Shown one piece after another: positions 1 to 8,389 of a stretch of 40,144 nt of DNA. The stretch is from NCBI GenBank assembly GCA_002709385.1, contig PAQS01000017.1, forward strand, positions 1 through 40,144. The letters run 5' to 3'. The stretch's first letter is position 1; each line of letters begins with the position of its first letter. A program made the position numbers and the translations under genes. Origin of the DNA: Waddliaceae bacterium (GTDB lineage: Bacteria; Chlamydiota; Chlamydiia; Chlamydiales; GCA-2709385). A model generated the notes under the pieces. That model had not been told where the DNA came from, searched no databases, and saw only the letters and a program-made list of their open reading frames with translations.

Positions 1-4
1 CTCC

Positions 5-41
5 AGGCCATGGGTACCTCTTGTTTTAGTTGCCATGGCCT
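5..41. repeat. Perfect 9-bp inverted repeat (hairpin)
   Basis: The arms AGGCCATGG (5-13) and CCATGGCCT (33-41) are exact reverse complements around a 19-base loop. No gene is visible here. The hairpin sits next to the 20-bp direct repeats at 63-107 and could belong to the edge of a mobile or repeated element that continues outside the window. It could also be a terminator of a gene lying to the left, but no T-run follows the stem. Confidence 0.5.
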
Positions 42-62
42 ATTATAAATTTATCGCAAAAG

Positions 63-107
63 TGTTACCTATGTTAGTGAATCAATCTGTTACCTATGTT
101 AGTGAAT
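63..107. repeat. Two 20-bp direct repeats, 5 bp apart
   Basis: The unit TGTTACCTATGTTAGTGAAT occurs at 63-82 and again, identical, at 88-107, giving a 25-bp period. Closely spaced repeats beginning with TGT and containing ACCTATGT resemble the multiple terminal repeats of some insertion sequences with DDE integrase-type transposases. That link is from memory and not proven here. No transposase is present in the window, so this could be a solo element end or a protein-binding site. Confidence 0.6.
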
Positions 108-112
108 TGTAC

Positions 113-800
113 CAACTATCTCTTCATCTTTCTCTGTGATCTTAGTGGCTCTGTGCTCCATTTACTCTAAACGATAGAATAACCGAGAGATCATCTCTAA
201 ATAAGTTACCACTGAGTCACTGAGTTCACTGAGAACTATCTCTTTATCTTCCTCTGTGACCTTAATGGCTCTGTGGTCCGTTTACTCTAAATAATAGAGT
301 GACCGAGAGATCATCTCTAAATAAGTTACCACTGAGTCACTGAGTTCACTGAGAACTATCTCTTCATTTTTTCCTGTGATCTTAGTGGCTCTGTGCTTCG
401 TTTACTCTAAACGATAGAATGACCGAGAGATAATCTCTGAATAAGTTACCACTGAGTCACTGACTTCACTGAGAGCTATCTCTTCATCTTTCTCTGTGAT
501 CTTAGTGGCTCTGTGGTCCGTTTACTCTAAACGATAGAATAATCGAGAGATAATCTCTAAATAACTCACCACTGAGTCAATGAGATCACTGAGAACTATC
601 TCTTCATCTTTCTCTGTGATCTTAGTGGCTCTGTGCTCCATTTACTCTAAACGATAGAATAACCGAGAGATAGTCTCTGAATAAGTTACCACTGAGTCAC
701 TGAGTTCACTGAGAGCTATCTCTTTATCTTCCTCTGTGATCTTAGCGGCTCTGTGGTCCGTTTACTCTAAACGATAGAATGATCAAGAGATAATCTCTCT
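113..800. repeat. Tandem array of about six 120-bp units, each with an imperfect hairpin
   Basis: The spacing between copies is exactly 120 bases: the ACTATC block ends at 120, 240, 360, 480, 600 and 720. Units differ at only a few positions. Each full unit has a left arm of the CACTGAGTCACTGAG type (for example 210-233) and a right arm of the CTCTGTGATCTTAGTGG type (252-275). The two arms are reverse complements at about 20 of 24 positions with an 18-base loop. A second small palindrome (AGAGAT-C-ATCTCT) follows in most units. The first copy lacks the left arm and the last one decays near 800. No open reading frame of note crosses the array and there are no unique spacers. Function unknown. 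Confidence 0.9.
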
Positions 801-805
801 TACCA

Positions 806-834
806 TTGCGATAAAAGCCTCTAAACGATAGAGT
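806..834 (+). promoter_or_regulatory. Possible promoter of comEC
   Basis: TTGCGA (806-811) and TAGAGT (829-834) are separated by 17 bases and lie 27 bases before the comEC start. Each hexamer matches the sigma-70 consensus at four of six positions. It is formed by the degenerate end of the tandem repeat region. Weak evidence. Confidence 0.3.
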
Positions 835-861
835 GACCCATCACGGCAACTCTGTTTTCAT

Positions 862-2388
862 ATGTATATTGAAATAAGACAGTTAACTTTTTTACTTAGA
901 AGTTTTTGGAAAAAATATCCTGCATTACTTTATGCCTGTGCAGTCCTTCTCGGAACCTACGCTTGTTTAAGCTTTAATCTTTCCCTCTTATTCGTAGAAT
1001 TCTTATTTCTTTTTCCTTTTCTGAATTCTTGGCAAAAACTTACTACTCTACTTAGCATACAAGCATTAACAGCTATTTATGTATTCAACGCTTTTCAAGA
1101 GCCTGAATTAGAAGAAGAAAAAGTAAAAGGTGAGGCTTGGGTCTATCCCATCAAAATTCGTGAAAAACCAGGACGAAGCAAATACAATTCACTACAAGCT
1201 TCTATTCGATACTTTTCCCCCTACTCACAAAAAGAAAAAGCTTACGGCCATCACTTTCAAGCAACTGTATTAATTGGAAAAACTCAAAAAATTCCCTCTT
1301 TAAGAAAAGCCTATCGAATCCCAGGAACACTTCAAAAACAAGGCGATACTTATCTCTTTTACCCCTCGGCAAGTAGAAACTGGAAAAGTATTCCTTATAC
1401 ATTCAGCCTAGCATCATGGCGTAAAATTTGTGGTGATTGGGTTCGTGAAAAAATCTCTTCTTCAACAAAAAACCAATACACTCAACAATTCCTTTACTCT
1501 TTAGCTCTTGCAGATCCTGGAGGAGACTACCTTACTTATGAGTTTAGACGTTTTGGTCTACAACATATATTGGTTGTATCCGGCTTTCATTTTGCTCTAT
1601 TAGCACTTTTACTTGAGAATTTTCTTAGCCTTTTCCTTCCAATCTCAATCAAACGCTCACTCACTCTTACCCTACTCACTCTCTATTTTCTTTTCTTGGG
1701 TAGCAGCGCATCTATTGAGCGAGCTTGGTGCATGGTCTGCCTAGCTCAAATAAGTCAAATACGCTCAAGACCTGCATATGCTCTGAATAATTTAGGGATT
1801 GCTATGATCTTCATACTCTTTATAAGACCTCAAGCTTGTTTATCTATTGGCTTTCAATTTAGCTTTCTTGCCACTGCTGCCATTCTACTCATGCACCAAC
1901 CTTGCGAATATCTACTACGGAGAATTATTCCTCAGCGATCTTTTACATACTGTGTACAGATACAAGTAATGGATCAAATCGCTTGCTTGATCTTACAATT
2001 TTTACGCAATGCTCTAGCCCTTAGCATCGCCGTTAATTGCTTTACTCTTCCTCTTGTTCTTTTTCATTTTCATCGCTTTTCCTGGACAAGTCTCCTTTAC
2101 AATTTATTTTTTCCTCTTCTAGTCAGCTTTTCTTTAATGCTTCTTTTCCTTGCTCTATTCACCCCTTTGATGGGGACTTACTTACATAAGATCAATTCAC
2201 TCTACACAGAAAAAATATTAAATATTGTTACTCATACCCCTACAAATTGGGACTTTGCTTTAAGAATAAACGAAATATCTCCAATTTTTGTCATAAGCTA
2301 CCTTTCAATACTTACAATATTCATTGTTTGTCTAAGAGAGTCTTTAGAACAGCATGAAAAACTTTTAATCAATTGGCGTTATTTATAG
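862..2388 (+). CDS. comEC: ComEC/Rec2-family DNA uptake channel, short form
   Basis: Predicted inner-membrane channel that passes single-stranded DNA into the cytoplasm during natural transformation. The 508-residue protein begins with two or three membrane segments (about residues 15-70) and then has a soluble OB-like part (about 75-165). The multi-pass competence domain follows, with the typical motif HILVVSGFHFALL near 234-246. Many ComEC proteins are 700-800 residues and end in a metallo-beta-lactamase nuclease domain. That domain is absent here, as I recall for the chlamydial homologues, so this is probably the lineage's normal form and not a truncation. No clear ribosome binding site precedes the ATG, and an in-frame stop lies just upstream at about 829. 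The gene abuts the tandem repeat array. Confidence 0.85.
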   Translation: MYIEIRQLTFLLRSFWKKYPALLYACAVLLGTYACLSFNLSLLFVEFLFLFPFLNSWQKLTTLLSIQALTAIYVFNAFQEPELEEEKVKGEAWVYPIKIREKPGRSKYNSLQASIRYFSPYSQKEKAYGHHFQATVLIGKTQKIPSLRKAYRIPGTLQKQGDTYLFYPSASRNWKSIPYTFSLASWRKICGDWVREKISSSTKNQYTQQFLYSLALADPGGDYLTYEFRRFGLQHILVVSGFHFALLALLLENFLSLFLPISIKRSLTLTLLTLYFLFLGSSASIERAWCMVCLAQISQIRSRPAYALNNLGIAMIFILFIRPQACLSIGFQFSFLATAAILLMHQPCEYLLRRIIPQRSFTYCVQIQVMDQIACLILQFLRNALALSIAVNCFTLPLVLFHFHRFSWTSLLYNLFFPLLVSFSLMLLFLALFTPLMGTYLHKINSLYTEKILNIVTHTPTNWDFALRINEISPIFVISYLSILTIFIVCLRESLEQHEKLLINWRYL

Positions 2389-2470
2389 AGTTATTTGGCT
2401 TTTTTCTTAGATGCAGCTATATGAACTAAAAAGTACTTATATTCATACATCTTATGTTCAGGCTACTCCA

Positions 2471-3181
2471 ATGGAACTAGTATTGAGTTATACATTTTTA
2501 GTAAGTCTTTTATCCCTTACGGCATTGGAAATTATTTTAGGCGTAGACAATGTCATATTTATTGCTCTTCTAGTCAATCATCTTCCAGAAGATAAGCGTG
2601 AGCGAGCACGTACTCTTGGTCTAGGACTTGCCTTAATCATGAGAATCGCCATGTTATTTGGTATTGTTTGGATCATTGGCCTTAAAGCCCCTTGGATAGA
2701 ATTTTGGGGTAATGCACTTTCAGCTAAAGACTTACTCATGTTATGCGGAGGAATTTTTTTACTCTACAAAGCCACCGATGGCATTCATAATGAAGTAACT
2801 GGCGATAAAAAAAGTGAATTCATAAAATTTACTGGTGGATTTATCAGTACAATCACCCAAATTGTTCTTATTGACCTTGTTTTTTCTTTTGATTCTGTTA
2901 TGACCGCTGTTGGGATTACAGAACAAATCTGGGTTATTATCGCAGCTATGATCATTGCAATGATTGTGATGGTTGCATCTTCTGCATATATTTCTACATT
3001 CATGGAAAGGCACCCTACAATAAAAATGCTTGCTCTATCGTTTGTCATGATGATTGGAGTATTTCTAGTTGCAGAAGGCTTAGGTTTTCATGTTCCTAAA
3101 GGCTACATCTATTTTGGAATGGCCTTTTCACTCGGAGTAGAGACTTTAAATCTCCTAGCAAGAAAAGAAGAAGCTGAGTAA
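2471..3181 (+). CDS. TerC-family integral membrane protein
   Basis: Membrane protein of the TerC family (YkoY/YoaE type), a group linked to metal (manganese) export and to metal loading of exported proteins. The sequence has about seven hydrophobic segments. The family hallmark TALEIILGVDNVIFIA sits in the first helix, and a second acidic helix motif, DLVFSFDSVMTAVG, lies further on. The acidic residues in these helices are the likely metal ligands. An in-frame ATG 60 bases upstream (2411) would add 20 residues unlike the family, so I chose the ATG that yields M-E-L, as in relatives. Neither start has a good Shine-Dalgarno sequence. Which metal it handles cannot be read from the sequence. Confidence 0.85.
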   Translation: MELVLSYTFLVSLLSLTALEIILGVDNVIFIALLVNHLPEDKRERARTLGLGLALIMRIAMLFGIVWIIGLKAPWIEFWGNALSAKDLLMLCGGIFLLYKATDGIHNEVTGDKKSEFIKFTGGFISTITQIVLIDLVFSFDSVMTAVGITEQIWVIIAAMIIAMIVMVASSAYISTFMERHPTIKMLALSFVMMIGVFLVAEGLGFHVPKGYIYFGMAFSLGVETLNLLARKEEAE

Positions 3182-3260
3182 ACTCCTAAAAAATAAATAT
3201 TTGAATAAACCATCTAAAAAACCCAAGCACCTCAAGTTTACCTCACATGAAATACATAGC

Positions 3261-3291
3261 TTGACGAAAATAGGGGTATTTAGGGCATAAT
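3261..3291 (+). promoter_or_regulatory. Probable promoter of tRNA-His
   Basis: TTGACG (3261-3266) and CATAAT (3286-3291) lie upstream of the tRNA; the -10 box ends 12 bases before its first base. Each hexamer matches the consensus at five of six positions. The spacer is 19 bases, longer than the ideal 17. Confidence 0.5.
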
Positions 3292-3303
3292 GTGTACTTC
3301 AAT

Positions 3304-3378
3304 GGCGGGGGGAGCTCAGTTGGTTAGAGCACTGGATTGTGGTTCCAGGGGTCGCGGGTTCGAGCCCCGTTCTTCGCC
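3304..3378 (+). tRNA. tRNA-His (anticodon GTG)
   Basis: The sequence folds as a cloverleaf. The acceptor 3305-3311 pairs with 3371-3377. The D-arm starts GCTC and its loop contains AGTTGGTTA. The anticodon stem CTGGA/TCCAG encloses the loop TTGTGGT with anticodon GTG. The T-arm contains GTTCGAGCC-type consensus. The extra 5' G at 3304 opposite C at 3378 is the G-1/C73 identity pair of histidine tRNAs. CCA is not encoded. Two G-U pairs occur inside the acceptor stem plus one at its base. Position 8, nearly always U, reads as G (3312). A run of six T follows, likely a terminator. Confidence 0.95.
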
Positions 3379-3458
3379 CTTTTTTCTTGACCTTACCCTA
3401 CATATCTCTTGTATATGTGAGGTACACTCTTTAGGGTGTACCAAACTGTAGGAATGTA

Positions 3459-4241
3459 ATGTCTTCTCTTGATGCATTGATCATGGGAGTGCTGCAAGGT
3501 CTCACAGAATTCCTTCCGGTAAGCTCTTCTGGTCATCTCAAACTAGCTCAAATCATTTTAGGTTACAAAGATTTAGGTAAGTACATACTTTTCGATCTTC
3601 TTTGTCACTTAGGAACTCTACTTGCTATCCTTATCGTATTTCACAAAGATATTCGTGACCTTCTGCGCAATAACAGAAAGCAAGTTTTTTTTATTTTTAT
3701 TGGAATGCTACCACTCGTCCCTGTTTATTTATTGCGAGATCAACTTAATGTCATCATCAACAATACGCAGTTACTTGGAGCGTTTTTTCTTTTAACAGCA
3801 GCTTTTCTAGCGCTAGGTGAACGTAAAACAGACATCAACCCAAACCCTTCACGTTCTCGCTGGTATATTTTGCAACTTATTGTGGTTGGCTGCGCTCAAG
3901 CAATTGCTGTTATTCCAGGAGTTTCTCGATCTGGACTAACCATTTCTACAGCGAGAGCCTTTTCTTGGTCTCCTCAAGAAGCTGCTCGCTTTTCTTTCCT
4001 ACTTGCAATTCCAACAATTTTGGGTGGGGTTTTTGTAGAAGGACTAAGAGCTTGTACTCACTGTGAATGTGTAGCGAATCTTTCATGGAAATCTTCACTA
4101 ATTGCTTTCGTAAGTTCTGCAGTTTGTGGCTATCTTGCTTTAAATTGGCTACTTACTCTTCTTCAAAGGGGGAAATTAACCCTGTTCGTATGGTATTGTG
4201 GAGTCATTGGTATTCTTACACTCATTCTCACGAACAAGTGA
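3459..4241 (+). CDS. uppP: Undecaprenyl-diphosphatase UppP/BacA
   Basis: Integral membrane phosphatase that recycles undecaprenyl pyrophosphate to the monophosphate lipid carrier used for peptidoglycan precursors. The 260-residue length is normal for the family. The two signature motifs are present: GLTEFLPVSSSGHL near residues 14-27 and PGVSRSGLTIS near 155-165. About eight hydrophobic helices can be seen. A Shine-Dalgarno-like TAGGA stands eight bases before the ATG. It is followed after seven bases by ftsK, so the two are probably co-transcribed. This fits a joint role in wall synthesis and division, of interest because chlamydiae make only limited peptidoglycan. Confidence 0.95.
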   Translation: MSSLDALIMGVLQGLTEFLPVSSSGHLKLAQIILGYKDLGKYILFDLLCHLGTLLAILIVFHKDIRDLLRNNRKQVFFIFIGMLPLVPVYLLRDQLNVIINNTQLLGAFFLLTAAFLALGERKTDINPNPSRSRWYILQLIVVGCAQAIAVIPGVSRSGLTISTARAFSWSPQEAARFSFLLAIPTILGGVFVEGLRACTHCECVANLSWKSSLIAFVSSAVCGYLALNWLLTLLQRGKLTLFVWYCGVIGILTLILTNK

Positions 4242-4248
4242 ATAAAAT

Positions 4249-6627
4249 ATGTCTAAAAAGCAGCGTAAAAAGCGTAAAAAGAAACTAGAACAAAATTCAG
4301 AAAAGCCAATAAGTCCTTTTTTAGAGGGCTTAGCTTATTGTATGATAGCAGCACTTACATGGTTTTGTATTAGTACGTTTCACCATGGAGAATCTGAGCT
4401 TAATATACTTGGCCTTGCTGGATACTCTTGGGCTTATATCCATATATTCCTTTTTGGTTTAACAGCATACATCCCGCTTTTATTCCTAGCTTGGGTAGGT
4501 TGGAAAAAAGTTCTTGGTCAACCCCCTGAAGGATTCAAAAGAAAAGCTTCTTATATTGCTCTACTTACTTTTAGTTTATCTGTATTATTTAATGTATATG
4601 CTGATAGTTTTTCTGCTTATGCTGCAGGTCTTTCTCATAAAGTGCTCAGTCAATATCACTTTTCTGCAGATCGTGAACTGACAATATATTTAGGCGGAAA
4701 GCCAAGCTACTATCTCTATGAACAAATCCCAAGCTATAATTTTTTAAGAGTATTCAACCGTGTAGGTACTGCTCTTATTTTTTCTTCTCTTACATTCTTT
4801 AGCCTCGCAGCTTTATTTGAGTGGAAAATTTTAGCTTTCTTACAAAATCAAGTAGCGGCTTACAAAGAAAGACGTAAAGAACGTGACGAGAGAAAACTTG
4901 CTCTTAACAGAGAACAGGCTGAAGATGTTGAAACTTGGGAGCTTGAGCGTAGTGCTCCTAGACCTAATCTAGAAACAACCCCGAAACGAGAAATTCGTCT
5001 TATTGAAGCATCTGAAACAGATGAAGTAGAAGAACCTTCTTCTCCTCCCTCACAAGCTCAAGCACAGAAAGCAAATATAAAACCGCCACCTAGAAAGACT
5101 CAAGAATCTGAAGCTATAGAAAAACGACAGGCTGCTCTCATGGCTCAGGCAGTACATAATGGAGATTTTGAAAACTACCAACTTCCCCCTCTGTCTTCAT
5201 TAACTTCAGCCAAAAAAATTGAACAATCTTCTTTAAAAAGGGTTCTACAACATCAAGCGACTGTTTTAGAAGAAACCCTAGAAAGTTTTGGTATTGATGC
5301 TAAAGTAGATCAAATTAACTGCGGACCGACAATTGCAAGCTTTGAAGTACTTCCATCTGTAGGAGTAAAAGTTCAAAAAATCAAAGCTTTGGAAAGCGAC
5401 ATTGCGTTGAACCTACGTGCTAAATCTATTCGCATCATTGCTCCAATACCAGGAAAAGCTGCTGTGGGAGTTGAAATTCCTTCACCTTGTCCACAAGAAG
5501 TCAGCTTCAAAGAAATGCTAGCTAGCTACCAAAAGAGCGGCAAGCGCTTAATGATTCCTATTATTCTAGGTAAAGCAGTTAATGGCGAACTAGTGATTTC
5601 TGATTTATCTAAAATGCCTCACCTTATTATTGCTGGTGCAACAGGATCAGGTAAGTCGGTTTGTATTAATACAATTGTTATGTCAATTGTCATGAATGCT
5701 AAACCCGATGAAATCAAGTTATTGATGGTTGACCCTAAAAAAGTTGAGTTGACTCCATACAGTAAACTTCCTCATATGATTGCTCCTGTAATCACAGAAC
5801 CTCCAGGTGCATGTACTGCTTTAAACTGGTTGGTTAAAGAAATGGAACGTCGCTATGAACTACTCAAACAACTTGGTTTACGTAATATCGCGGCCTTTAA
5901 CAAAAGAACCGTCAATAAAGAGACAGAAGAAACTTTAGACATCGATGTTCCTGAGAAAATGTTTTATATTGTGGGAATTATTGACGAACTCGCTGATTTA
6001 ATGATGGTTTCTGCGAGCGATATTGAAGGGCCTATTGCAAGAATTGCTCAAATGGCTCGTGCGGTAGGTATTCACTTAATTCTAGCTACACAACGGCCTT
6101 CTCGAGAAGTCATTACAGGAATTATCAAGGCAAACTTTCCTACTCGCATCGCATTTAAAGTGGCTAGTCGAGTCAACAGTCAAATTATCATCGATGAAAA
6201 CGGAGCTGAGTCACTTCTTGGAAATGGAGATATGCTTTTTCTTCCTCCAGGAACAAGTAACCTCACTCGTGCTCAAGGAGCTTATATCCGAGATGAAGAT
6301 ATTAACGAGGTGCTCAAACATATTTGTAGCCAGTCCCCCACTCATTACTTAATTTCTTCTTTTGATCAGATGGAAGACGATGTCTTAGGTATGGGTAAAC
6401 AAGGCGGTGGCGAACAACTAGATAGCTTGTATGACCAAGCATATACTACTGTTGTTGAAGCTCAAAATGCTTCCACCACTTTTTTACAAAGAAAGCTGAA
6501 AATTGGTTATGCACGAGCGGCAAGCATTATGGACCAACTGGAACAAGAAGGGGTAATTGGTCCAGCTGAAGGAAGCAAAGGAAGAAAAGTTCTACACAGC
6601 TCCCGCTATGCTGAAGAAAATAATTAA
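4249..6627 (+). CDS. ftsK: DNA translocase FtsK/SpoIIIE family
   Basis: Septal motor that pumps DNA and activates XerC/XerD recombination during chromosome segregation. The protein has 792 residues. A basic start (K/R-rich, residues 1-14) is followed by about four membrane helices to about residue 200. A charged linker (about 205-320) is next, then the RecA-like motor with Walker A GATGSGKS at 463-470 (Lys469) and Walker B-like IIDELADLM near 580. The C-terminal winged-helix gamma domain, which reads KOPS-like sites in other bacteria, spans about 715-785 and appears intact. The linker is short compared with E. coli FtsK. xerC, its expected partner, lies at 27790 in this window. Confidence 0.95.
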   Translation: MSKKQRKKRKKKLEQNSEKPISPFLEGLAYCMIAALTWFCISTFHHGESELNILGLAGYSWAYIHIFLFGLTAYIPLLFLAWVGWKKVLGQPPEGFKRKASYIALLTFSLSVLFNVYADSFSAYAAGLSHKVLSQYHFSADRELTIYLGGKPSYYLYEQIPSYNFLRVFNRVGTALIFSSLTFFSLAALFEWKILAFLQNQVAAYKERRKERDERKLALNREQAEDVETWELERSAPRPNLETTPKREIRLIEASETDEVEEPSSPPSQAQAQKANIKPPPRKTQESEAIEKRQAALMAQAVHNGDFENYQLPPLSSLTSAKKIEQSSLKRVLQHQATVLEETLESFGIDAKVDQINCGPTIASFEVLPSVGVKVQKIKALESDIALNLRAKSIRIIAPIPGKAAVGVEIPSPCPQEVSFKEMLASYQKSGKRLMIPIILGKAVNGELVISDLSKMPHLIIAGATGSGKSVCINTIVMSIVMNAKPDEIKLLMVDPKKVELTPYSKLPHMIAPVITEPPGACTALNWLVKEMERRYELLKQLGLRNIAAFNKRTVNKETEETLDIDVPEKMFYIVGIIDELADLMMVSASDIEGPIARIAQMARAVGIHLILATQRPSREVITGIIKANFPTRIAFKVASRVNSQIIIDENGAESLLGNGDMLFLPPGTSNLTRAQGAYIRDEDINEVLKHICSQSPTHYLISSFDQMEDDVLGMGKQGGGEQLDSLYDQAYTTVVEAQNASTTFLQRKLKIGYARAASIMDQLEQEGVIGPAEGSKGRKVLHSSRYAEENN

Positions 6628-6653
6628 AAACGAAGCTAAACAGGCTCTCTAAC

Positions 6654-6935
6654 ATGCGTAAATACCAAGAACAACGGCTAAGACGTATTTTTTATTGTGG
6701 TGTAACATTTATTTTACTAAGCATTACATGTTTAGTCTTGGCTGTCTTTATCTATACTCCAAGTCATTTTTCAGAAGAAAGCCTTACGCAAGATTTGATT
6801 AGTCTTCGCAAAGAACGCTTTCTTACCCAAGAAAAACGATCTAATGCTTTTACATTTAGCGCTTTATTTTTTTTAATGGGTACATTTTGTATTGCTTCTA
6901 CAAAACATAAGTATCCTGCTCTGCCTCTGAGATAG
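6654..6935 (+). CDS. Small two-helix membrane protein, unknown function
   Basis: I do not recognise this 93-residue protein. It has a basic N-terminus, a strong hydrophobic segment at about residues 10-35, a polar stretch of about 30 residues rich in Ser, Leu, Arg and Lys, and a second hydrophobic segment at about 65-82 followed by a basic tail. The layout predicts both ends in the cytoplasm and a short external loop. It starts 26 bases after ftsK on the same strand and may be translated from the same message, which hints at a divisome or envelope role. That is guilt by association only. Confidence 0.6.
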   Translation: MRKYQEQRLRRIFYCGVTFILLSITCLVLAVFIYTPSHFSEESLTQDLISLRKERFLTQEKRSNAFTFSALFFLMGTFCIASTKHKYPALPLR

Positions 6936-6958
6936 AAAAAAGAAACGATTTTCATAAG

Positions 6959-6986
6959 TTGATTTTATTTCCTCTCGTGGTAGAGT
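6959..6986 (+). promoter_or_regulatory. Possible promoter of the receiver/MBL gene
   Basis: TTGATT (6959-6964) and TAGAGT (6981-6986) with a 16-base spacer stand 50 bases before the start codon at 7037. The match is moderate, at four of six positions in each box. Confidence 0.3.
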
Positions 6987-7036
6987 ACGAAAAAAGAGCT
7001 TTAATTACCCACTATCTGGTATAGCGAGGTTTCCCT

Positions 7037-8374
7037 ATGGGGGAAGAAACAAAAAAGATTCTGATCACTGATGACTCCATGATTATGGAGAAAATTTATA
7101 CGGAAGCGCTTTCCCAAGATGGTGTAGAGCTTCGCATTGCACGAGATGGAAAAGAAGGCCTAGAAATGCTTGAAAGTTTCCAGCCAGACCTTGTGTTTCT
7201 TGATCTTATGCTTCCTTCTGTTCATGGAATCGATATTCTGAAAGCAATTAAATCCAACCCTAAAACTCGTAATACCGGTGTAATTATTTCCACCGGAAAA
7301 GCTTTAATTCAAGATTATCAAGCAGCAGTGACATTAGGGGCTGACTACTATCTTATCAAACCTTTCAAGCCAACTTTGTTACAAAATTTGGTAAGTCGTT
7401 TCTTTACCGGAGCCCTAGAGGTTGGTCCTTTTCCTCAGAATGCTGCTAAACAAAAAGGAAAAGAAGAAAATTTATATAACCCTCAAGTACGAAAAAGTAC
7501 TTCAAACCTTCGTTTTTTAGGTACTCGAGGATCTATCCCTGTAGCTGGATTAGAATACTATCGCTACGGAGGTAACACTGTATGTATCGAACACCGAACC
7601 AATAATGAACTTGTTGTTATTGATGCTGGAACAGGGATACGAGAATTAGGCAATGAAATCATGAATTCTGATATTCGAGATATTCATTTGTTCATTGGCC
7701 ACACTCACTGGGACCACATACTCGGTTTTCCATTTTTCGCCCCTGTTTATGATTCTAAATTTACCATTAATATTTACGCTGCTCGTGGCTTTAAAAAGAG
7801 TGTTAAAGAACTTTTTACAGGCATGCTCGATCATGACTACTTTCCTGTTCGCTTAGATGAAATGCAAGCTGGATTTGTGTTCCATGATTTAGATGATGGC
7901 GAACCAATACAGGTTGGTGAGACAAAAATCCACTACCATTATGCGATGCATCCTGGAGCTACTTTATGTTTCAAAATTGAAACTCCTCGCAAGACAATTG
8001 GATATGCGACAGATAACGAATTTTTAGTAGGCTATCATGGCCACCCAAATGACTTAGGACCAGAACACCCTATTGTGCAAAACTACCGTCACTTGATCAA
8101 TTTCTACACAGGCTGCGATATTCTTGTTCATGAAGCTCAGTACACTTCTGAAGACTATTTAAGCAAAGTAGGATGGGGACACAGCTCCATTCCTAACGCT
8201 GCAGCTTTGTTAAAATACACAGGAGTTAAAGAATGGATCATCACCCATCATGATCCATCAGAAACCGATCTTACCTTACTAGACAAACTGTCATTAGCTC
8301 GTACAATATTAGACGAGTGTGAAATCGATGCAAGCGTACATATGGCCTATGATGGGCTTGTTTTACCTATATAA
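7037..8374 (+). CDS. Response-regulator receiver fused to a metallo-beta-lactamase hydrolase
   Basis: Two-domain signalling enzyme. Residues 6-125 form a CheY-like receiver with Asp12/Asp13, phospho-acceptor Asp56 (in VFLDLMLP), Ser85/Thr86 and Lys108 (in YLIKPFKP). After a charged linker (about 130-155), residues 158-445 form a metallo-beta-lactamase fold with H222-x-H224-x-D226-H227, a later YATDNE motif and HHDPSETD near the end. The start of this domain (FLGTRGSIP) is typical of the phosphodiesterase/RNase Z-like subgroup. Phosphorylation of Asp56 presumably switches hydrolase activity. The substrate is unknown; a cyclic nucleotide or nucleic acid is possible. No sensor kinase is adjacent. 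It converges with the fliS operon, with only 15 bases between stops. Confidence 0.85.
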   Translation: MGEETKKILITDDSMIMEKIYTEALSQDGVELRIARDGKEGLEMLESFQPDLVFLDLMLPSVHGIDILKAIKSNPKTRNTGVIISTGKALIQDYQAAVTLGADYYLIKPFKPTLLQNLVSRFFTGALEVGPFPQNAAKQKGKEENLYNPQVRKSTSNLRFLGTRGSIPVAGLEYYRYGGNTVCIEHRTNNELVVIDAGTGIRELGNEIMNSDIRDIHLFIGHTHWDHILGFPFFAPVYDSKFTINIYAARGFKKSVKELFTGMLDHDYFPVRLDEMQAGFVFHDLDDGEPIQVGETKIHYHYAMHPGATLCFKIETPRKTIGYATDNEFLVGYHGHPNDLGPEHPIVQNYRHLINFYTGCDILVHEAQYTSEDYLSKVGWGHSSIPNAAALLKYTGVKEWIITHHDPSETDLTLLDKLSLARTILDECEIDASVHMAYDGLVLPI

Positions 8375-8389
8375 AACAGAGATATACTA

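Noticed and set aside
113-800. CRISPR array
   Set aside because: The repeated unit is 120 bp, adjacent without unique spacers, and no cas gene is present. It is a tandem repeat array.
2759-3048. Two minus-strand frames opposite the TerC-family gene
   Set aside because: Opposite-strand shadows of hydrophobic coding DNA, with no start signals.
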